A stretch of DNA of 43,354 nucleotides, taken from assembly GCF_000735435.1 (NCBI RefSeq), contig NZ_JMPP01000061.1, positions 1 to 43,354 on the forward strand, read 5' to 3'. A program made the translations under genes and the position numbers. Below the pieces are notes generated by a model. It was not told where the DNA came from, did not search any database, and saw only the letters and a program-made list of their open reading frames with translations. Source of the stretch: Klebsiella planticola ATCC 33531. Its GTDB lineage: Bacteria; Pseudomonadota; Gammaproteobacteria; Enterobacterales; Enterobacteriaceae. The stretch's first letter is position 1. Each line of letters starts with the position of its first letter. Of this stretch, positions 22,438 to 31,626 are shown one piece after another.

Positions 22438-23637
22438 ATGAAGACCTCTTTCACCGCACGTTTACTCGTTACGGCCCTCTCCGTTGCAGCGCTCTCCTCC
22501 GCTGCCCACGCCGATGACCTGAATCTCAAAACCATGATCCCAGGCGCGCCGCAGATTGATGCCGAATCCTGGATTCTTATTGATTACAATTCGGGCAAAG
22601 TGCTGGCGGAGAATAACGCTGATTCTCGCCGCGACCCGGCGAGTCTGACCAAAATGATGACCAGCTACGTCATCGGTCAGGCCATGAAAGCGGGAAAATT
22701 TAAAGAAACCGACCTGGTGACGGTGGGTAACGATGCGTGGGCAACCGGTAACCCGGTGTTTAAAGGCTCTTCACTGATGTTCCTCAAGCCGGGTATGCAG
22801 GTTCCGGTTTCTCAGCTGATCCGCGGCATCAACCTGCAGTCAGGTAACGATGCCTGCGTCGCCATGGCCGACTATGTTGCTGGCAGCCAGGATGCCTTCG
22901 TCAGCCTGATGAACAGCTACGTCAATGCGCTGGGCCTGAAAAACAGCCACTTCCAGACCGTTCACGGTCTCGATGCCGACGGCCAGTACAGCTCTGCGCG
23001 CGATATGGCGCTGATTGGCCAGGCGCTGATCCGCGATGTACCGAACGAATACACCATCTATAAAGAAAAAGAGTTCACCTTTAACGGCATTCGTCAGTTG
23101 AACCGTAATGGTCTGCTGTGGGATAACAGCCTGAACGTCGACGGGATTAAAACCGGGCATACCGACAAAGCGGGCTATAACCTCGTGGCCTCGGCGACCG
23201 AAGGCCAGATGCGTCTGATCTCCGCCGTCATGGGCGGCCGCACCTATAAAGGTCGCGAATCCGAAAGCAAAAAGCTGCTGACCTGGGGCTTCCGCTTCTT
23301 CGAAACCGTCAATCCGCTAAAAGCCGGGAAAGAGTTCTCTTCCGAACCGGCCTGGTTTGGCGACAGCGATCGCGCTTCGCTGGGTGTCGATAAAGACGTT
23401 TATCTGACTATCCCTCGTGGCCGCATGAAAGATCTGAAAGCCAGCTATGTGCTGAACAATACCGAACTGCACGCCCCGCTGCAGAAAAACCAGGTTGTCG
23501 GCACCATTAACTTCCAGCTGGATGGTAAAACCATCGATCAGCGCCCTCTGGTGGTCCTGCAAGAAATTCCTGAAGGCAATTTCTTCGGAAAAATGATTGA
23601 TTACATCAAGTTAATGTTCCACCACTGGTTTGGTTAA
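22438..23637 (+). CDS. dacA: D-alanyl-D-alanine carboxypeptidase PBP5 (DacA)
   Basis: PBP5 trims the terminal D-Ala from peptidoglycan pentapeptides in the periplasm and is the main carboxypeptidase. The 399-aa product has a signal peptide ending AHA (cleavage after residue 25), the serine motif SLTK (Ser69, Lys72), SGN (135-137) and KTG (238-240). A beta-rich domain follows, then a C-terminal amphipathic helix ([18 protein letters not shown]) that anchors it to the inner membrane. The N-terminal signal differs from E. coli, which has 403 aa, but the mature part is nearly the same. Confidence 0.97.
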   Translation: MKTSFTARLLVTALSVAALSSAAHADDLNLKTMIPGAPQIDAESWILIDYNSGKVLAENNADSRRDPASLTKMMTSYVIGQAMKAGKFKETDLVTVGNDAWATGNPVFKGSSLMFLKPGMQVPVSQLIRGINLQSGNDACVAMADYVAGSQDAFVSLMNSYVNALGLKNSHFQTVHGLDADGQYSSARDMALIGQALIRDVPNEYTIYKEKEFTFNGIRQLNRNGLLWDNSLNVDGIKTGHTDKAGYNLVASATEGQMRLISAVMGGRTYKGRESESKKLLTWGFRFFETVNPLKAGKEFSSEPAWFGDSDRASLGVDKDVYLTIPRGRMKDLKASYVLNNTELHAPLQKNQVVGTINFQLDGKTIDQRPLVVLQEIPEGNFFGKMIDYIKLMFHHWFG

Positions 23638-23698
23638 AAATCGAACGCTTGAAAGTGTGATTTACATCCCCATATACTAATCATCAAAGTAACCTGAT

Positions 23699-23731
23699 AA
23701 CTCCCACCCTTCGTGGGAGTTATTATTTTTT
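23699..23731 (+). terminator. Intrinsic terminator after dacA
   Basis: AACTCCCAC (23699-23707) and GTGGGAGTT (23713-23721) form a 9-bp stem, followed by ATTATTTTTT. It ends about 20 bases before ybeD, so ybeD expression may depend partly on read-through. Confidence 0.88.
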
Positions 23732-23751
23732 GTCGTAACACCGGAGCTGAC

Positions 23752-24015
23752 ATGAAAACCAAACTTAACGAACTGCTTGAATTCCCTACTCCATTTACTT
23801 ACAAAGTAATGGGGCAGGCGTTGCCTGAGCTGGTTGATCAGGTGGTGGAAGTGGTACAGCGCCATGCGCCGGGTGATTACTCTCCACAGGTAAAACCGAG
23901 CAGCAAAGGGAACTACCACTCAGTTTCTATCACCATCAACGCAACCCATATCGAGCAGGTCGAAACCCTGTACGAAGAGCTGGGCAATATCGATATCGTC
24001 CGGATGGTGCTGTAA
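23752..24015 (+). CDS. ybeD: DUF493 protein YbeD
   Basis: YbeD is a small cytoplasmic protein of 87 aa with an ACT-like alpha/beta fold in the E. coli structure. Its function is unknown, although its constant place before lipB has suggested a link to lipoate. The chosen ATG follows CCGGAGCTGAC and matches the E. coli start. A GTG-like start at 23713 lies inside the terminator stem and was rejected. Confidence 0.95.
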   Translation: MKTKLNELLEFPTPFTYKVMGQALPELVDQVVEVVQRHAPGDYSPQVKPSSKGNYHSVSITINATHIEQVETLYEELGNIDIVRMVL

Positions 24016-24113
24016 CCCATTCCCAGACCCGGTCCTGCGCCGGGTCATCTCTCCCCGCTGTGCTGTGATATACTCCCCCCTCAAGTCACTTCTCTCTCTG
24101 CGGAGACGTTGTT

Positions 24114-24758
24114 TTGCAGCATAACAAAATCCTTATCCGTCAACTTGGCCTGCAACCTTACGAACCGGTCTCGCAGGCGATGCATGAATTTACCGATACC
24201 CGCGACGACAGCACGCTGGACGAAATCTGGCTGGTAGAACACCCTCCGGTCTTTACTCAAGGCCAGGCGGGAAAAGCCGAACACGTGCTGGTTCCGGGAG
24301 ATATTCCGGTCATTCAAAGCGATCGCGGCGGCCAGGTGACCTACCACGGGCCAGGGCAACAGGTGATGTATGTTCTGCTGAACCTCAAGCGCCGGAAACT
24401 GGGCGTGCGCGAACTGGTGACACTGCTGGAACAGACCGTGGTTAATACGCTGGCGGAATACGCGATTGAATCACATCCACGCGCCGATGCGCCCGGTGTC
24501 TATGTCGGCGAGCAAAAAATCTGCTCTCTGGGTTTGCGTATCCGGAAAGGTTGTTCGTTTCACGGGCTGGCGCTGAATATTGCGATGGACCTGTCGCCGT
24601 TCCTGCGGATCAACCCCTGCGGCTATGCCGGAATGGAGATGGCCCAAATGCGCCAGTGGCAGCCGGATATTCAACCGCAGATGGTGGCGCCTCATCTGGT
24701 AGCCAACCTGCTGACCCTACTCGGCAACCCGCCTCACGAGATGATTGCCGCCGCTTAA
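24114..24758 (+). CDS. lipB: Octanoyl-ACP:protein N-octanoyltransferase LipB
   Basis: LipB transfers octanoate from acyl carrier protein to the lipoyl domains of pyruvate and 2-oxoglutarate dehydrogenases and to GcvH, the first step of de novo lipoylation. The catalytic dyad Lys135 (EQKICSLG) and Cys169 (NPCGYAG) is present, as is the substrate loop [12 protein letters not shown] (residues 71-82). The start is TTG after CGGAGAC, as in E. coli. The product is 214 aa. A TATACT box lies near 24068. The next step is catalysed by LipA, encoded 470 bp downstream. Confidence 0.97.
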   Translation: MQHNKILIRQLGLQPYEPVSQAMHEFTDTRDDSTLDEIWLVEHPPVFTQGQAGKAEHVLVPGDIPVIQSDRGGQVTYHGPGQQVMYVLLNLKRRKLGVRELVTLLEQTVVNTLAEYAIESHPRADAPGVYVGEQKICSLGLRIRKGCSFHGLALNIAMDLSPFLRINPCGYAGMEMAQMRQWQPDIQPQMVAPHLVANLLTLLGNPPHEMIAAA

Positions 24759-24770
24759 CTCCCGCCGGCT

Positions 24771-24793
24771 CGCGCCCCTGTCACAGGGGCGCG
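24771..24793 (+). terminator. Ten-bp hairpin after lipB
   Basis: CGCGCCCCTG and CAGGGGCGCG form a perfect 10-bp stem with a three-base TCA loop. It sits 12 bases after the lipB stop and has no uridine run. It probably acts as a Rho-type or RNA-protecting 3' end. Confidence 0.5.
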
Positions 24794-24839
24794 ACATCCG
24801 CATTATCGCGAGTTAAGCCCTTATCTCTGCAATTAAATG

Positions 24840-25046
24840 TCATGCGCGGCGCCGCTGGTGAGCCAAAGCGATATGTTCGGGCTGATGCCGGAGCGGATGT
24901 TTTCTTTACTGGCGCGAACGGGGTCGCTGGCAAGGCTCGAGACGCTGAATGACCCGAAGAGCGCATTGAGATGTTACCGGCTTAATGCGCAGGAACCGTT
25001 GCTGAATCAGGTCATCGCGGTGGTTTGCCAGTCGTTTAAACAATAA
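24840..25046 (+). pseudogene. ybeF: Relic of a LysR-family gene (ybeF position)
   Basis: The translated stretch includes SQSDMFGLMPERMFSLLA and ends LLNQVIAVVCQSFKQ. This looks like the last 65 or so residues of a LysR effector-binding domain, where a helix following an S-D-x-x-G-x-x-P motif is typical. There is an in-frame TAA directly upstream and no helix-turn-helix anywhere nearby. In E. coli the LysR gene ybeF lies exactly here, between lipB and lipA. I infer a deletion that removed the 5' four fifths of the gene. No start with a ribosome site is visible. The rest of the 467-bp gap holds only the lipB hairpin and the lipA leader. Confidence 0.65.
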
Positions 25047-25225
25047 AGCACGTGAGGATAAGCATAAAACAACAACTATTTTACAATTTGCCGAACAGGT
25101 AGGCTGCTTTCTGTCCCATATCAATGGTATACTGCCTGTCCTTAATTCAAAAATAGTTGATAATTACAACATTTCCTTGAATTGATTCGCTTTCCTTCGT
25201 GACTCGCAACTGGAACACGCACGCT

Positions 25226-26191
25226 ATGAGTAAACCCATTGTGATGGAACGCGGTGTTAAGTACCGCGACGCCGATAAAATGGCCCTTATCCCGGTGAAA
25301 AACGTGGCAACTGAGCGTGAAGCTCTGCTCAGAAAACCGGAATGGATGAAAATCAAACTTCCGGCTGACTCGTCCCGTATCCAGGGAATCAAAGCAGCGA
25401 TGCGTAAGAACGGTTTGCACTCCGTGTGCGAAGAAGCTTCTTGCCCAAACCTTGCGGAATGCTTCAACCACGGAACGGCCACCTTTATGATCCTCGGCGC
25501 GATTTGTACCCGCCGCTGCCCGTTCTGTGACGTTGCGCACGGTCGTCCGGTGACCCCGGATGCCAACGAACCGCAGAAACTCGCGCAAACTATCGCCGAT
25601 ATGGGCCTGCGTTACGTCGTCGTGACCTCCGTTGACCGCGACGATCTTCGCGACGGCGGCGCTCAGCACTTTGCCGATTGCATCAGCGCTATTCGTGAGA
25701 AAAACCCGACAATAAAGATTGAGACCCTGGTCCCTGACTTCCGTGGCCGTATGGATCGCGCGCTGGATATCCTCACGGTGACTCCGCCGGATGTGTTTAA
25801 CCACAACCTGGAAAACGTGCCGCGTCTGTATCGTCAGGTTCGCCCGGGCGCCGACTACAACTGGTCGCTGAAACTGCTGGAGCGCTTTAAAGAAGCGCAT
25901 CCGGAGATCCCGACTAAATCAGGTTTGATGGTCGGTCTCGGCGAGACCAACGAAGAGATCATCGAAGTCATGCGCGACCTGCGTCGCCATGGCGTGACCA
26001 TGCTCACCCTGGGCCAGTATCTGCAGCCAAGCCGCCATCACCTGCCGGTTCAGCGCTACGTTAGCCCGGACGAGTTTGAAGAGATGAAAGCCGAAGCGAT
26101 GGCGATGGGCTTCACCCACGCCGCCTGCGGTCCGTTCGTTCGTTCGTCTTATCATGCCGACCTGCAAGCCAAAGGGATGGAAGTGAAGTAA
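25226..26191 (+). CDS. lipA: Lipoyl synthase LipA
   Basis: LipA is a radical-SAM enzyme that inserts two sulfurs into protein-bound octanoate to make lipoate. Both clusters are intact. The auxiliary 4Fe-4S ligands are Cys68, Cys73 and Cys79, and the radical-SAM ligands are Cys94, Cys98 and Cys101 (CTRRCPFC). The C-terminal RSSYHADLQ supplies the serine that also ligates the auxiliary cluster. The ATG at 25226 gives 321 aa as in E. coli. An in-frame upstream start at 25199 was rejected for length. Confidence 0.98.
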   Translation: MSKPIVMERGVKYRDADKMALIPVKNVATEREALLRKPEWMKIKLPADSSRIQGIKAAMRKNGLHSVCEEASCPNLAECFNHGTATFMILGAICTRRCPFCDVAHGRPVTPDANEPQKLAQTIADMGLRYVVVTSVDRDDLRDGGAQHFADCISAIREKNPTIKIETLVPDFRGRMDRALDILTVTPPDVFNHNLENVPRLYRQVRPGADYNWSLKLLERFKEAHPEIPTKSGLMVGLGETNEEIIEVMRDLRRHGVTMLTLGQYLQPSRHHLPVQRYVSPDEFEEMKAEAMAMGFTHAACGPFVRSSYHADLQAKGMEVK

Positions 26192-26207
26192 AACTCACTG
26201 CCCGGCA

Positions 26208-26244
26208 ATCGCCGCGTGAACGCTTTCGCGCGGCGATCTGTTTT
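26208..26244 (+). terminator. Intrinsic terminator after lipA
   Basis: ATCGCCGCG (26208-26216) and CGCGGCGAT (26229-26237), extended inward by GTGAA/TTCGC-type pairing, are followed by CTGTTTTTA. This is a clear plus-strand terminator. Confidence 0.85.
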
Positions 26245-26320
26245 TACCCCGCCCGTCTGACGTTTCCCTGACCACTGGTAACAACTGGTTGCATTTTTTC
26301 CGCATCTTCGCGAACAAGCA

Positions 26321-26358
26321 ATAAAAAGAGGCCGCAACGCTTATCGCTGCAGCCTCTT
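26321..26358 (-). terminator. Intrinsic terminator after tatE
   Basis: On the minus strand, an imperfect stem of about 12 bp (outer arms AAGAGGC and GCCTCTT) is followed by TTTTTAT. It lies about 60 bases past the tatE stop. Confidence 0.8.
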
Positions 26359-26418
26359 CAACGTCCAGACTTTCGCCTGTCGGTTACGCCCTCCCGCTGT
26401 CGGGGAACGCGCCTTTAA

Positions 26419-26625
26419 TTACTCTTTATGAGAGAGCTTTTGTGCCGGAGCGTCTTCTTCCGCACTGGTTTTCTTTGCGCTATCGTCATCGTCGTTCATG
26501 GCTTTCTTGAAGCCTTTGATAGCGGAACCCAGGTCTCCACCCAGCGTACGTAATTTTTTGGTACCAAACACTAAAATAATCAGTGCTGCGACAACCAGCA
26601 GTTTGGTAATACTAATCTCACCCAT
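26419..26625 (-). CDS. tatE: Twin-arginine translocase subunit TatE
   Basis: TatE is a TatA paralogue of the twin-arginine export system. The 68-aa product has one N-terminal membrane helix (about residues 6-20) with the TatA-type [20 protein letters not shown] hinge and amphipathic helix, then a charged tail ending KLSHKE as in E. coli. It is monocistronic, with its own terminator. Confidence 0.96.
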   Translation of the reverse strand: MGEISITKLLVVAALIILVFGTKKLRTLGGDLGSAIKGFKKAMNDDDDSAKKTSAEEDAPAQKLSHKE

Positions 26626-26752
26626 AGCTAACCTTCTTCTCTAAAACAAGCTGCGAATACGCCATCATACACGCGAACAATTAACGGCTATTTGACGCGC
26701 GGACACAATAGCAATCTGTAACAAGGTGAATCAAGCCTTGTTTAAAAAAACA

Positions 26753-27541
26753 TCACAATAATTGCGGTGGCGCAAAGCGGCGGTTCTTCAGCACCGGCAA
26801 ACGCTCGCGAACCTGGCGCAGCGACGCTGTCGAAATGTCGGCAGTAATCATCTGCGGCCCGTCCCCTGCCCCCGCCATTATCGTTCCCATCGGGTCGATA
26901 ATGCGGCTCTGGCCAATATTGCGGGTTCCGCATTCACCTGCCGCCACAATATAGCAGGTCGTATCCAGAGCCCTGGCCGCCAGTAGCGTGGCCCAATGAT
27001 ACTCCTTCATCGGCCCTTTTACCCACGCGGTGGGTAAAACCAGCACTTCAGCACCGTTAAGTGCCAGCGTTAACGCCAATTCAGGAAAGCGTAAATCGTA
27101 ACAGGTCATCAGGCCCACGCGCACCCCGTCGACATCAATCAGCGGCGGGATCTGTTGCCCGGCATCAACAAGTCGCGACTCCTGCATCGCAAACGCGTCA
27201 TACAAATGGAGCTTCTGATATTGGGCAATAACCTCGCCCTGGCGTATTGCCACCAGCGTATTCGTCGCTCTCCCCTCACCCGAAGGCACATGCAGCGTCA
27301 GCACCGTGGTTAAACTATAATTCCGGCTTTCATCACGCAACAGCTGCAGAAAACCGCCATCAATCTCCTGCGCCGACTTTACCGAGAGATCCGGATCGCT
27401 GTCGTCGCGCGCCAGCAACGCTTCCGGTAATACCAGCAATGATACTCCCTGCCCGGCCGCCTGGTTCATCAACGCCACGCAGGTACGCGCATTGACTCGC
27501 CAGTCCGCCGTAACGGCAAATTGTCCCGCAGCAACCCGCAT
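26753..27541 (-). CDS. ybeM: Nitrilase-family amidase YbeM (deaminated glutathione amidase type)
   Basis: This is a 262-aa carbon-nitrogen hydrolase. The catalytic triad is visible as Glu40 (LPEALL), Lys110 (YQKLHLYD) and Cys147 ([11 protein letters not shown]). By family it belongs with Nit1/YbeM, which repairs deaminated glutathione, a side product of transaminases acting on glutathione. In E. coli K-12 this gene is truncated. Here it is complete. The start follows GGAGAAGAG. The gene is divergent from crcB and stands alone. Confidence 0.9.
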   Translation of the reverse strand: MRVAAGQFAVTADWRVNARTCVALMNQAAGQGVSLLVLPEALLARDDSDPDLSVKSAQEIDGGFLQLLRDESRNYSLTTVLTLHVPSGEGRATNTLVAIRQGEVIAQYQKLHLYDAFAMQESRLVDAGQQIPPLIDVDGVRVGLMTCYDLRFPELALTLALNGAEVLVLPTAWVKGPMKEYHWATLLAARALDTTCYIVAAGECGTRNIGQSRIIDPMGTIMAGAGDGPQMITADISTASLRQVRERLPVLKNRRFAPPQLL

Positions 27542-27631
27542 TCTCTTCTCCCGTCAGGTATTTCGTAGCCAGCGACGTGTTTGACGCGCTACACTCAAAC
27601 CCCTGTATTAACCAAATAGCAGGGAATGAGA

Positions 27632-28015
27632 GTGTCACAACTACTTTTAGCCGTTTTTGTTGGTGGCGGTACCGGCAGCGTATTGCGCTGGTGGCTTGGA
27701 ATGAAGTTCAATCCAATGCATCACGCTATTCCCATCGGCACACTCGCGGCAAACCTGCTGGGCGCATTCATCATTGGCGCCGGGCTGGCATGGTTTAACC
27801 GCCTGACAAACATTGACCCAATGTGGAAACTGCTGATCACGACCGGATTTTGCGGCGGGCTGACGACGTTTTCAACCTTCTCATCGGAGGTCGTTTTCCT
27901 GCTGCAACAGGGCCGTTTCAGCTGGGCGCTGCTGAATATTCTGGTCAATCTGTTAGGCTCATTCGCCATGACGGCAACGGCATTCTGGCTCTTTTCCCAC
28001 GCAGCCAGTCGCTAA
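27632..28015 (+). CDS. crcB: Fluoride exporter CrcB (Fluc)
   Basis: CrcB forms a dual-topology dimeric fluoride channel in the inner membrane. The 127-aa product has four hydrophobic segments and the signature [13 protein letters not shown] (near residues 73-85) that lines the pore. The GTG at 27632 was chosen because AGGGA lies at proper spacing and the length equals E. coli. An ATG six bases upstream would sit too close to that site. No fluoride riboswitch was recognised in the 90-bp leader. Confidence 0.94.
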   Translation: MSQLLLAVFVGGGTGSVLRWWLGMKFNPMHHAIPIGTLAANLLGAFIIGAGLAWFNRLTNIDPMWKLLITTGFCGGLTTFSTFSSEVVFLLQQGRFSWALLNILVNLLGSFAMTATAFWLFSHAASR

Positions 28016-28029
28016 CGGCAGGCAAAAAA

Positions 28030-28054
28030 AAACCCGCGTTTAGCGGGTTTTTAT
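28030..28054 (+). terminator. Bidirectional terminator between crcB and cspE
   Basis: AAACCCGC and GCGGGTTT enclose a five-base loop. T residues follow on the plus strand and an A run precedes, so the same hairpin serves crcB (plus) and cspE (minus). Confidence 0.9.
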
Positions 28055-28072
28055 ATTCTACTGACGCAATGC

Positions 28073-28282
28073 TTAGATAGCGTTTACGTTTGCAGCAGAA
28101 GGGCCTTTGGCACCGTTAGTGATTTCGAACTCTACGCGCTGACCTTCAGCCAGAGTTTTGAAACCGTTGGACTGGATTGCAGAGAAATGTACGAATACAT
28201 CTTTGCTGCCATCTTCCGGAGTAATGAAACCGAATCCTTTGGATTCATTAAACCACTTAACGTTACCTTTAATCTTAGACAT
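28073..28282 (-). CDS. cspE: Cold-shock-family RNA chaperone CspE
   Basis: CspE is a constitutively expressed CspA-family protein that binds single-stranded RNA and DNA, melts RNA secondary structure and affects transcription antitermination. The 69-aa OB fold carries RNP1 (SKGFGFI) and RNP2 (VFVHF). A longer open frame extends 53 codons upstream, but the ATG preceded by AAGG at position 28282 gives the exact family length and N-terminus. The leader contains a CGACAC/GTGTCG stem-loop (28306-28326) just before the ribosome site. A possible promoter (TTGATG, 18 bp, TATCAG) lies about 30-60 bases upstream. Confidence 0.97.
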   Translation of the reverse strand: MSKIKGNVKWFNESKGFGFITPEDGSKDVFVHFSAIQSNGFKTLAEGQRVEFEITNGAKGPSAANVNAI

Positions 28283-28444
28283 CAAAATTACCTTTATATG
28301 AAAAAACGACACTGATACTGTGTCGGACACCAGTACATCAATTGTGATGCCTTTTGTCCAGTGCAACTTTATTAAAAAGTGACAAATATCGCTATCTTTT
28401 TTAGGAGGTCGCGCCTTAGTTGTTGTTTTTTCACGGGACAAACG

Positions 28445-28467
28445 ACTTAGCTCATTTGTTGCTAAGT
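28445..28467 (-). terminator. Possible hairpin after pagP
   Basis: ACTTAGC (28445-28451) and GCTAAGT (28461-28467) form a 7-bp stem 11 bases past the pagP stop. There is no clear uridine run on the minus strand, so it is a weak terminator at best. Confidence 0.35.
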
Positions 28468-28477
28468 TATGCCGGTT

Positions 28478-29053
28478 CTAAAACTGAAAACGGGCCCAGG
28501 CAAAGTAGACGTTACCGTTGTTGTAGGTCCCGGGGATATAGGTCATCTGGAAGGTTGCAGGCCCATAACCAATGGATGCCAGTGGCAAAATGACCGGAAT
28601 GGGAATGTAATTCCAGTTATCTCGCGCCGTCACGCCCAGCGTGTACCCCAGACCAAGATGAAAATTGTCGTCTGCTAACGGACGCCAGGTTTTCTCCCAG
28701 CCGTAGCCGCCAATCGGCTCCCATTTGTTAAAAGAGTCCTTAAAAGCCATCAGGTACAGGCCATGCCAGTTGCCTTTATCATCCCAGCGCGAAACCCCGA
28801 ATCCAGCCCCCCACGGACGCTCGTTATACCCATCGGTCTTTTCTTTGTCATAGGCAAAGCGGGCATGCCAGGTAATCGCGGGAACATACAGATCGTAGTG
28901 TTCAGGTTCCTGCCAGGTTTGCACGACGTTATCACTTAAGGTGTTATACCCATCGCGAATCGTCGACGTAAACGACGCGTTAGCCGCGCCACAAGAGAGC
29001 ATTAACCCCAAAAAACCAAGAAAAAACAATACGAAATGACGTTGTCTCAACAC
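28478..29053 (-). CDS. pagP: Lipid A palmitoyltransferase PagP
   Basis: PagP is an outer-membrane eight-strand beta-barrel enzyme that moves palmitate from phospholipids to lipid A, giving resistance to antimicrobial peptides. The 191-aa precursor has a signal peptide (about residues 1-26, ending near AANA). The N-terminal amphipathic helix with [11 protein letters not shown] carries the conserved catalytic His. Beta strands rich in aromatic residues follow, ending in Phe (FAWARFQF) as needed for Bam insertion. The N-terminus differs from E. coli but the mature region is very similar. It is divergent from dcuC. A TATACT -10 box lies on the minus strand near 29098. Confidence 0.95.
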   Translation of the reverse strand: MLRQRHFVLFFLGFLGLMLSCGAANASFTSTIRDGYNTLSDNVVQTWQEPEHYDLYVPAITWHARFAYDKEKTDGYNERPWGAGFGVSRWDDKGNWHGLYLMAFKDSFNKWEPIGGYGWEKTWRPLADDNFHLGLGYTLGVTARDNWNYIPIPVILPLASIGYGPATFQMTYIPGTYNNGNVYFAWARFQF

Positions 29054-29234
29054 TTATCTCTTACCAATATCGATTTTAAAGCGCAATAAGTTAACAAGTA
29101 TAATCTTAATATTACCTTAACGAAATTAGGTAAGTTTCTGATTTATGATCGGAAAAACAGCAACCTTTTCACCTTGTCGTTTTGTGATAGCGGCCGCCCC
29201 TCCGCTGATGATTGCAGGGTTCTCATCGGTTTAT

Positions 29235-29248
29235 TGATTTGCGTCAGC
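29235..29248 (+). promoter_or_regulatory. FNR-like site upstream of dcuC
   Basis: TTGAT-TTGC-GTCAG agrees with the FNR consensus TTGAT-N4-ATCAA at 8 of 10 positions. A class-II placement (centre at -41.5) would put the start near 29283, about 62 bases before dcuC. FNR activation of dcuC is known in E. coli. The rest of this 291-bp gap shows no further structure. Confidence 0.5.
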
Positions 29249-29344
29249 ATGTTTCGCCCATTAATTAGGCACATTCGCTCACTTAATTTTCTCTTCACTT
29301 TATTTATTAGCAGATTCTTTGGGTAAAAGGCTTAGGGGTAAAAA

Positions 29345-30715
29345 ATGCTTACGCTAGTTGAGATCCTGATCGGGGTTGTGGTCATTGTGGGTGTTGCCCG
29401 CTATATCATAAAAGGGTATTCCGCCACCGGCGTGCTGTTCGTCGGCGGTTTGGCGTTACTCATCGTCAGCGCGTTGATGGGGCACAAGATTTTACCCGGC
29501 GATACGAAAAGCACGGGGTATTCCGCGACCGATATCATCGAATACGTCAAAATCCTCCTGATGAGCCGCGGCGGCGATTTGGGCATGATGATTATGATGC
29601 TCTGCGGCTTCGCCACCTATATGACCCATATTGGCGCTAACGATATGGTGGTAAAGCTGGCCTCAAAGCCGCTGCGCTATATTAACTCCCCCTATCTGCT
29701 GATGATCGCCGCCTATTTCGTGGCCTGTCTGATGTCGCTGGCCGTCTCCTCGGCAACCGGTCTGGGCGTTCTGCTGATGGCCACGCTGTTCCCGGTGATG
29801 GTGAACGTCGGTATCAGCCGCGGCGCCGCGGCGGCAATTTGTGCCTCGCCGGCCGCGATTATCCTCTCTCCGACCTCCGGCGACGTGGTGCTGGCCGCCA
29901 AAGCCGCAGAAATGCCGCTCATCGACTTCGCGTTTAAAACCACGCTGCCGATCTCCATCGTCGCGATTATCAGCATGGCCATTGCCCACTACTTCTGGCA
30001 GCGCTATCTGGATAAAAAAGAGAATGTCGTTCACGAAATGCTTGATGTGAATGAGATCACCACTACCGCCCCCTCCTTCTACGCCCTTCTGCCCTTTACG
30101 CCGATTATCGGCGTACTGATTTTCGACGGGAAATGGGGCCCGGAGCTGCATATTATTGCCATCCTCGTCCTCTGTATGCTGCTGGCGGCCGTGCTGGAGT
30201 TTGTTCGCGGCTTTAATACCAAAAATGTTTTCGCCGGGCTGGAAGTCGCCTACCGCGGCATGGCCGATGCCTTCGCCGGCGTCGTCATGCTGTTAGTGGC
30301 CGCAGGCGTCTTTGCTCAGGGCCTGAGCACCATTGGCTTTATCAATAGCCTGATCTCAATCGCCACATCATTTGGCTCGGCGAGCATCATTTTAATGCTG
30401 GTGCTGGTGATTCTGACCATGCTGGCGGCAATGACCACCGGTTCCGGTAACGCGCCGTTTTACGCCTTCGTCGAGATGATCCCGAAATTAGCCCACTCTT
30501 CAGGCATCAACCCGGCCTATCTGTCCATTCCTATGCTACAGGCTTCAAACCTGGGTCGGACTATTTCGCCGGTCTCGGGCGTGGTGGTAGCCGTTGCCGG
30601 GATGGCCAAAATCTCCCCCTTTGAAGTAGTGAAACGGACCTCTGTTCCGGTTATCGTCGGTCTGCTGGTGGTGATTATCGCCACCGAAGTTCTGGTGCCC
30701 GGTAGCGCACTTTAA
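29345..30715 (+). CDS. dcuC: Anaerobic C4-dicarboxylate transporter DcuC
   Basis: DcuC is an inner-membrane carrier that exports succinate during anaerobic growth and can exchange it for fumarate. The 456-aa product has about 12 membrane helices and the conserved DcuC features SSATGLGVLLMATLFPVMV and SPAAIILSPTSGDVVLAA. It is about five residues shorter than E. coli at the C-terminus, with no frame damage. In E. coli the dpiBA and cit genes follow. Here rna follows after 85 bp. Confidence 0.96.
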   Translation: MLTLVEILIGVVVIVGVARYIIKGYSATGVLFVGGLALLIVSALMGHKILPGDTKSTGYSATDIIEYVKILLMSRGGDLGMMIMMLCGFATYMTHIGANDMVVKLASKPLRYINSPYLLMIAAYFVACLMSLAVSSATGLGVLLMATLFPVMVNVGISRGAAAAICASPAAIILSPTSGDVVLAAKAAEMPLIDFAFKTTLPISIVAIISMAIAHYFWQRYLDKKENVVHEMLDVNEITTTAPSFYALLPFTPIIGVLIFDGKWGPELHIIAILVLCMLLAAVLEFVRGFNTKNVFAGLEVAYRGMADAFAGVVMLLVAAGVFAQGLSTIGFINSLISIATSFGSASIILMLVLVILTMLAAMTTGSGNAPFYAFVEMIPKLAHSSGINPAYLSIPMLQASNLGRTISPVSGVVVAVAGMAKISPFEVVKRTSVPVIVGLLVVIIATEVLVPGSAL

Positions 30716-30725
30716 TAAACGCGAA

Positions 30726-30749
30726 AAGGCGCCAGCAGGCGCCTTTTTT
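30726..30749 (+). terminator. Intrinsic terminator after dcuC
   Basis: AAGGCGCC and GGCGCCTT with a four-base AGCA loop are followed by TTTTTT. It is a textbook terminator ten bases after the stop codon. Confidence 0.92.
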
Positions 30750-30800
30750 ATGCTTTAATCATTTCCTGTAAATCATTGTCACCCACTATCAGGATTAAAA

Positions 30801-31598
30801 ATGTTCAGGAAGGATTTCGTCGCCATTGCCCTTTTACTGACGGCAACCCAGGCCGGCGCTGAACCACTCACCGCAACGCAGTATGGCGATTTCGACCGTT
30901 ATGTACTGGCTTTGTCATGGCAAACGGGATTCTGCCAGAGCATGCATGACAGAAACCGTAGCGAGCCGGAAGAGTGTCGCTTGCAGCAGGAATTACCGAA
31001 TAAAGCGGATTTCCTGACGGTACATGGCCTCTGGCCTGGCTTGCCAAAATCCATTGCTGCCCGGGGCGTCGACGATCGGCGCTGGATACGTTTTGGCTGT
31101 GCCACCCGCCCTGTCCCCAACATGCCTGAAGTTAAAGCCGGGCGTAAATGCCAGGCCGCTGAAACCGGGCTGTCGCTCGAGATGGCGAATAAACTCAATA
31201 GCGTAATGCCAGGAGCCGGCGGCAATTCGTGTCTCGAGCGTTATGAGTATGCGAAACACGGCGTCTGCTTTGGCTTCGATCCCGATAGCTACTTTGGCAC
31301 GATGGTGCGTCTTGATAGTGAAGTGAAGCAGAGCCCGCTGGGCCTCTTTCTGGCGAAACACTACGGGCAGAGCGTCAGCCGCGATGAGTTCGATACCGCG
31401 GTCGCGCAGGCATATGGTCAGCAGAGCGTGAAAGCATTTAAGCTGACCTGTAACGGCAATCCGGCTTATTTAACCGAAATGCAAATCGCCATCAAAGCGG
31501 AGGCCATCAATCAGCCGCTTTCAGCCAATAGCCTCTTGCCCCAGCCTCATCCGGGGAATTGCGGCAAACAATTTATCATTGATAAAGCCGGCAACTGA
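30801..31598 (+). CDS. rna: Periplasmic ribonuclease I (RNase T2 family)
   Basis: RNase I is the broad-specificity periplasmic RNase that scavenges RNA and produces 2',3'-cyclic nucleotides. The 265-aa precursor has a signal peptide of about 20 residues ending AGA. The two conserved active-site segments are FLTVHGLWPG (His75) and YEYAKHGVCFG (Lys152, His153). Several cysteines fit the disulfide pattern of the family. DsbG and other thiol enzymes in the periplasm could assist its folding. It is convergent with the next gene. Confidence 0.96.
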   Translation: MFRKDFVAIALLLTATQAGAEPLTATQYGDFDRYVLALSWQTGFCQSMHDRNRSEPEECRLQQELPNKADFLTVHGLWPGLPKSIAARGVDDRRWIRFGCATRPVPNMPEVKAGRKCQAAETGLSLEMANKLNSVMPGAGGNSCLERYEYAKHGVCFGFDPDSYFGTMVRLDSEVKQSPLGLFLAKHYGQSVSRDEFDTAVAQAYGQQSVKAFKLTCNGNPAYLTEMQIAIKAEAINQPLSANSLLPQPHPGNCGKQFIIDKAGN

Positions 31599-31603
31599 TG
31601 ATT

Positions 31604-31621
31604 CGGCGGCGTAAGCCGCCG
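31604..31621. terminator. Short stem between convergent rna and hydrolase genes
   Basis: CGGCGGC and GCCGCCG with a four-base GTAA loop fill the 28-bp gap. It lacks a uridine run but can serve both strands as a weak terminator. Confidence 0.45.
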
Positions 31622-31626
31622 GTAGA

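Noticed and set aside
24837-25046. Small functional protein between lipB and lipA
   Set aside because: It resembles only a LysR C-terminus, has a stop directly before its ATG and lacks a ribosome site, so a gene relic is more likely.
26720-26742. Hairpin AACAAGG/CCTTGTT beside ybeM as a terminator
   Set aside because: On the minus strand the T run precedes the stem instead of following it, and on the plus strand no T run follows.
27542-27631. Fluoride riboswitch before crcB
   Set aside because: The leader is short and I could not find the conserved pseudoknot segments of the crcB motif.
29085-29125. PhoP box for pagP
   Set aside because: A degenerate repeat (CGTTAA-N5-TATTAA on the minus strand) exists, but it lies only three bases from the TATACT -10 box, which is the wrong spacing for known PhoP promoters.
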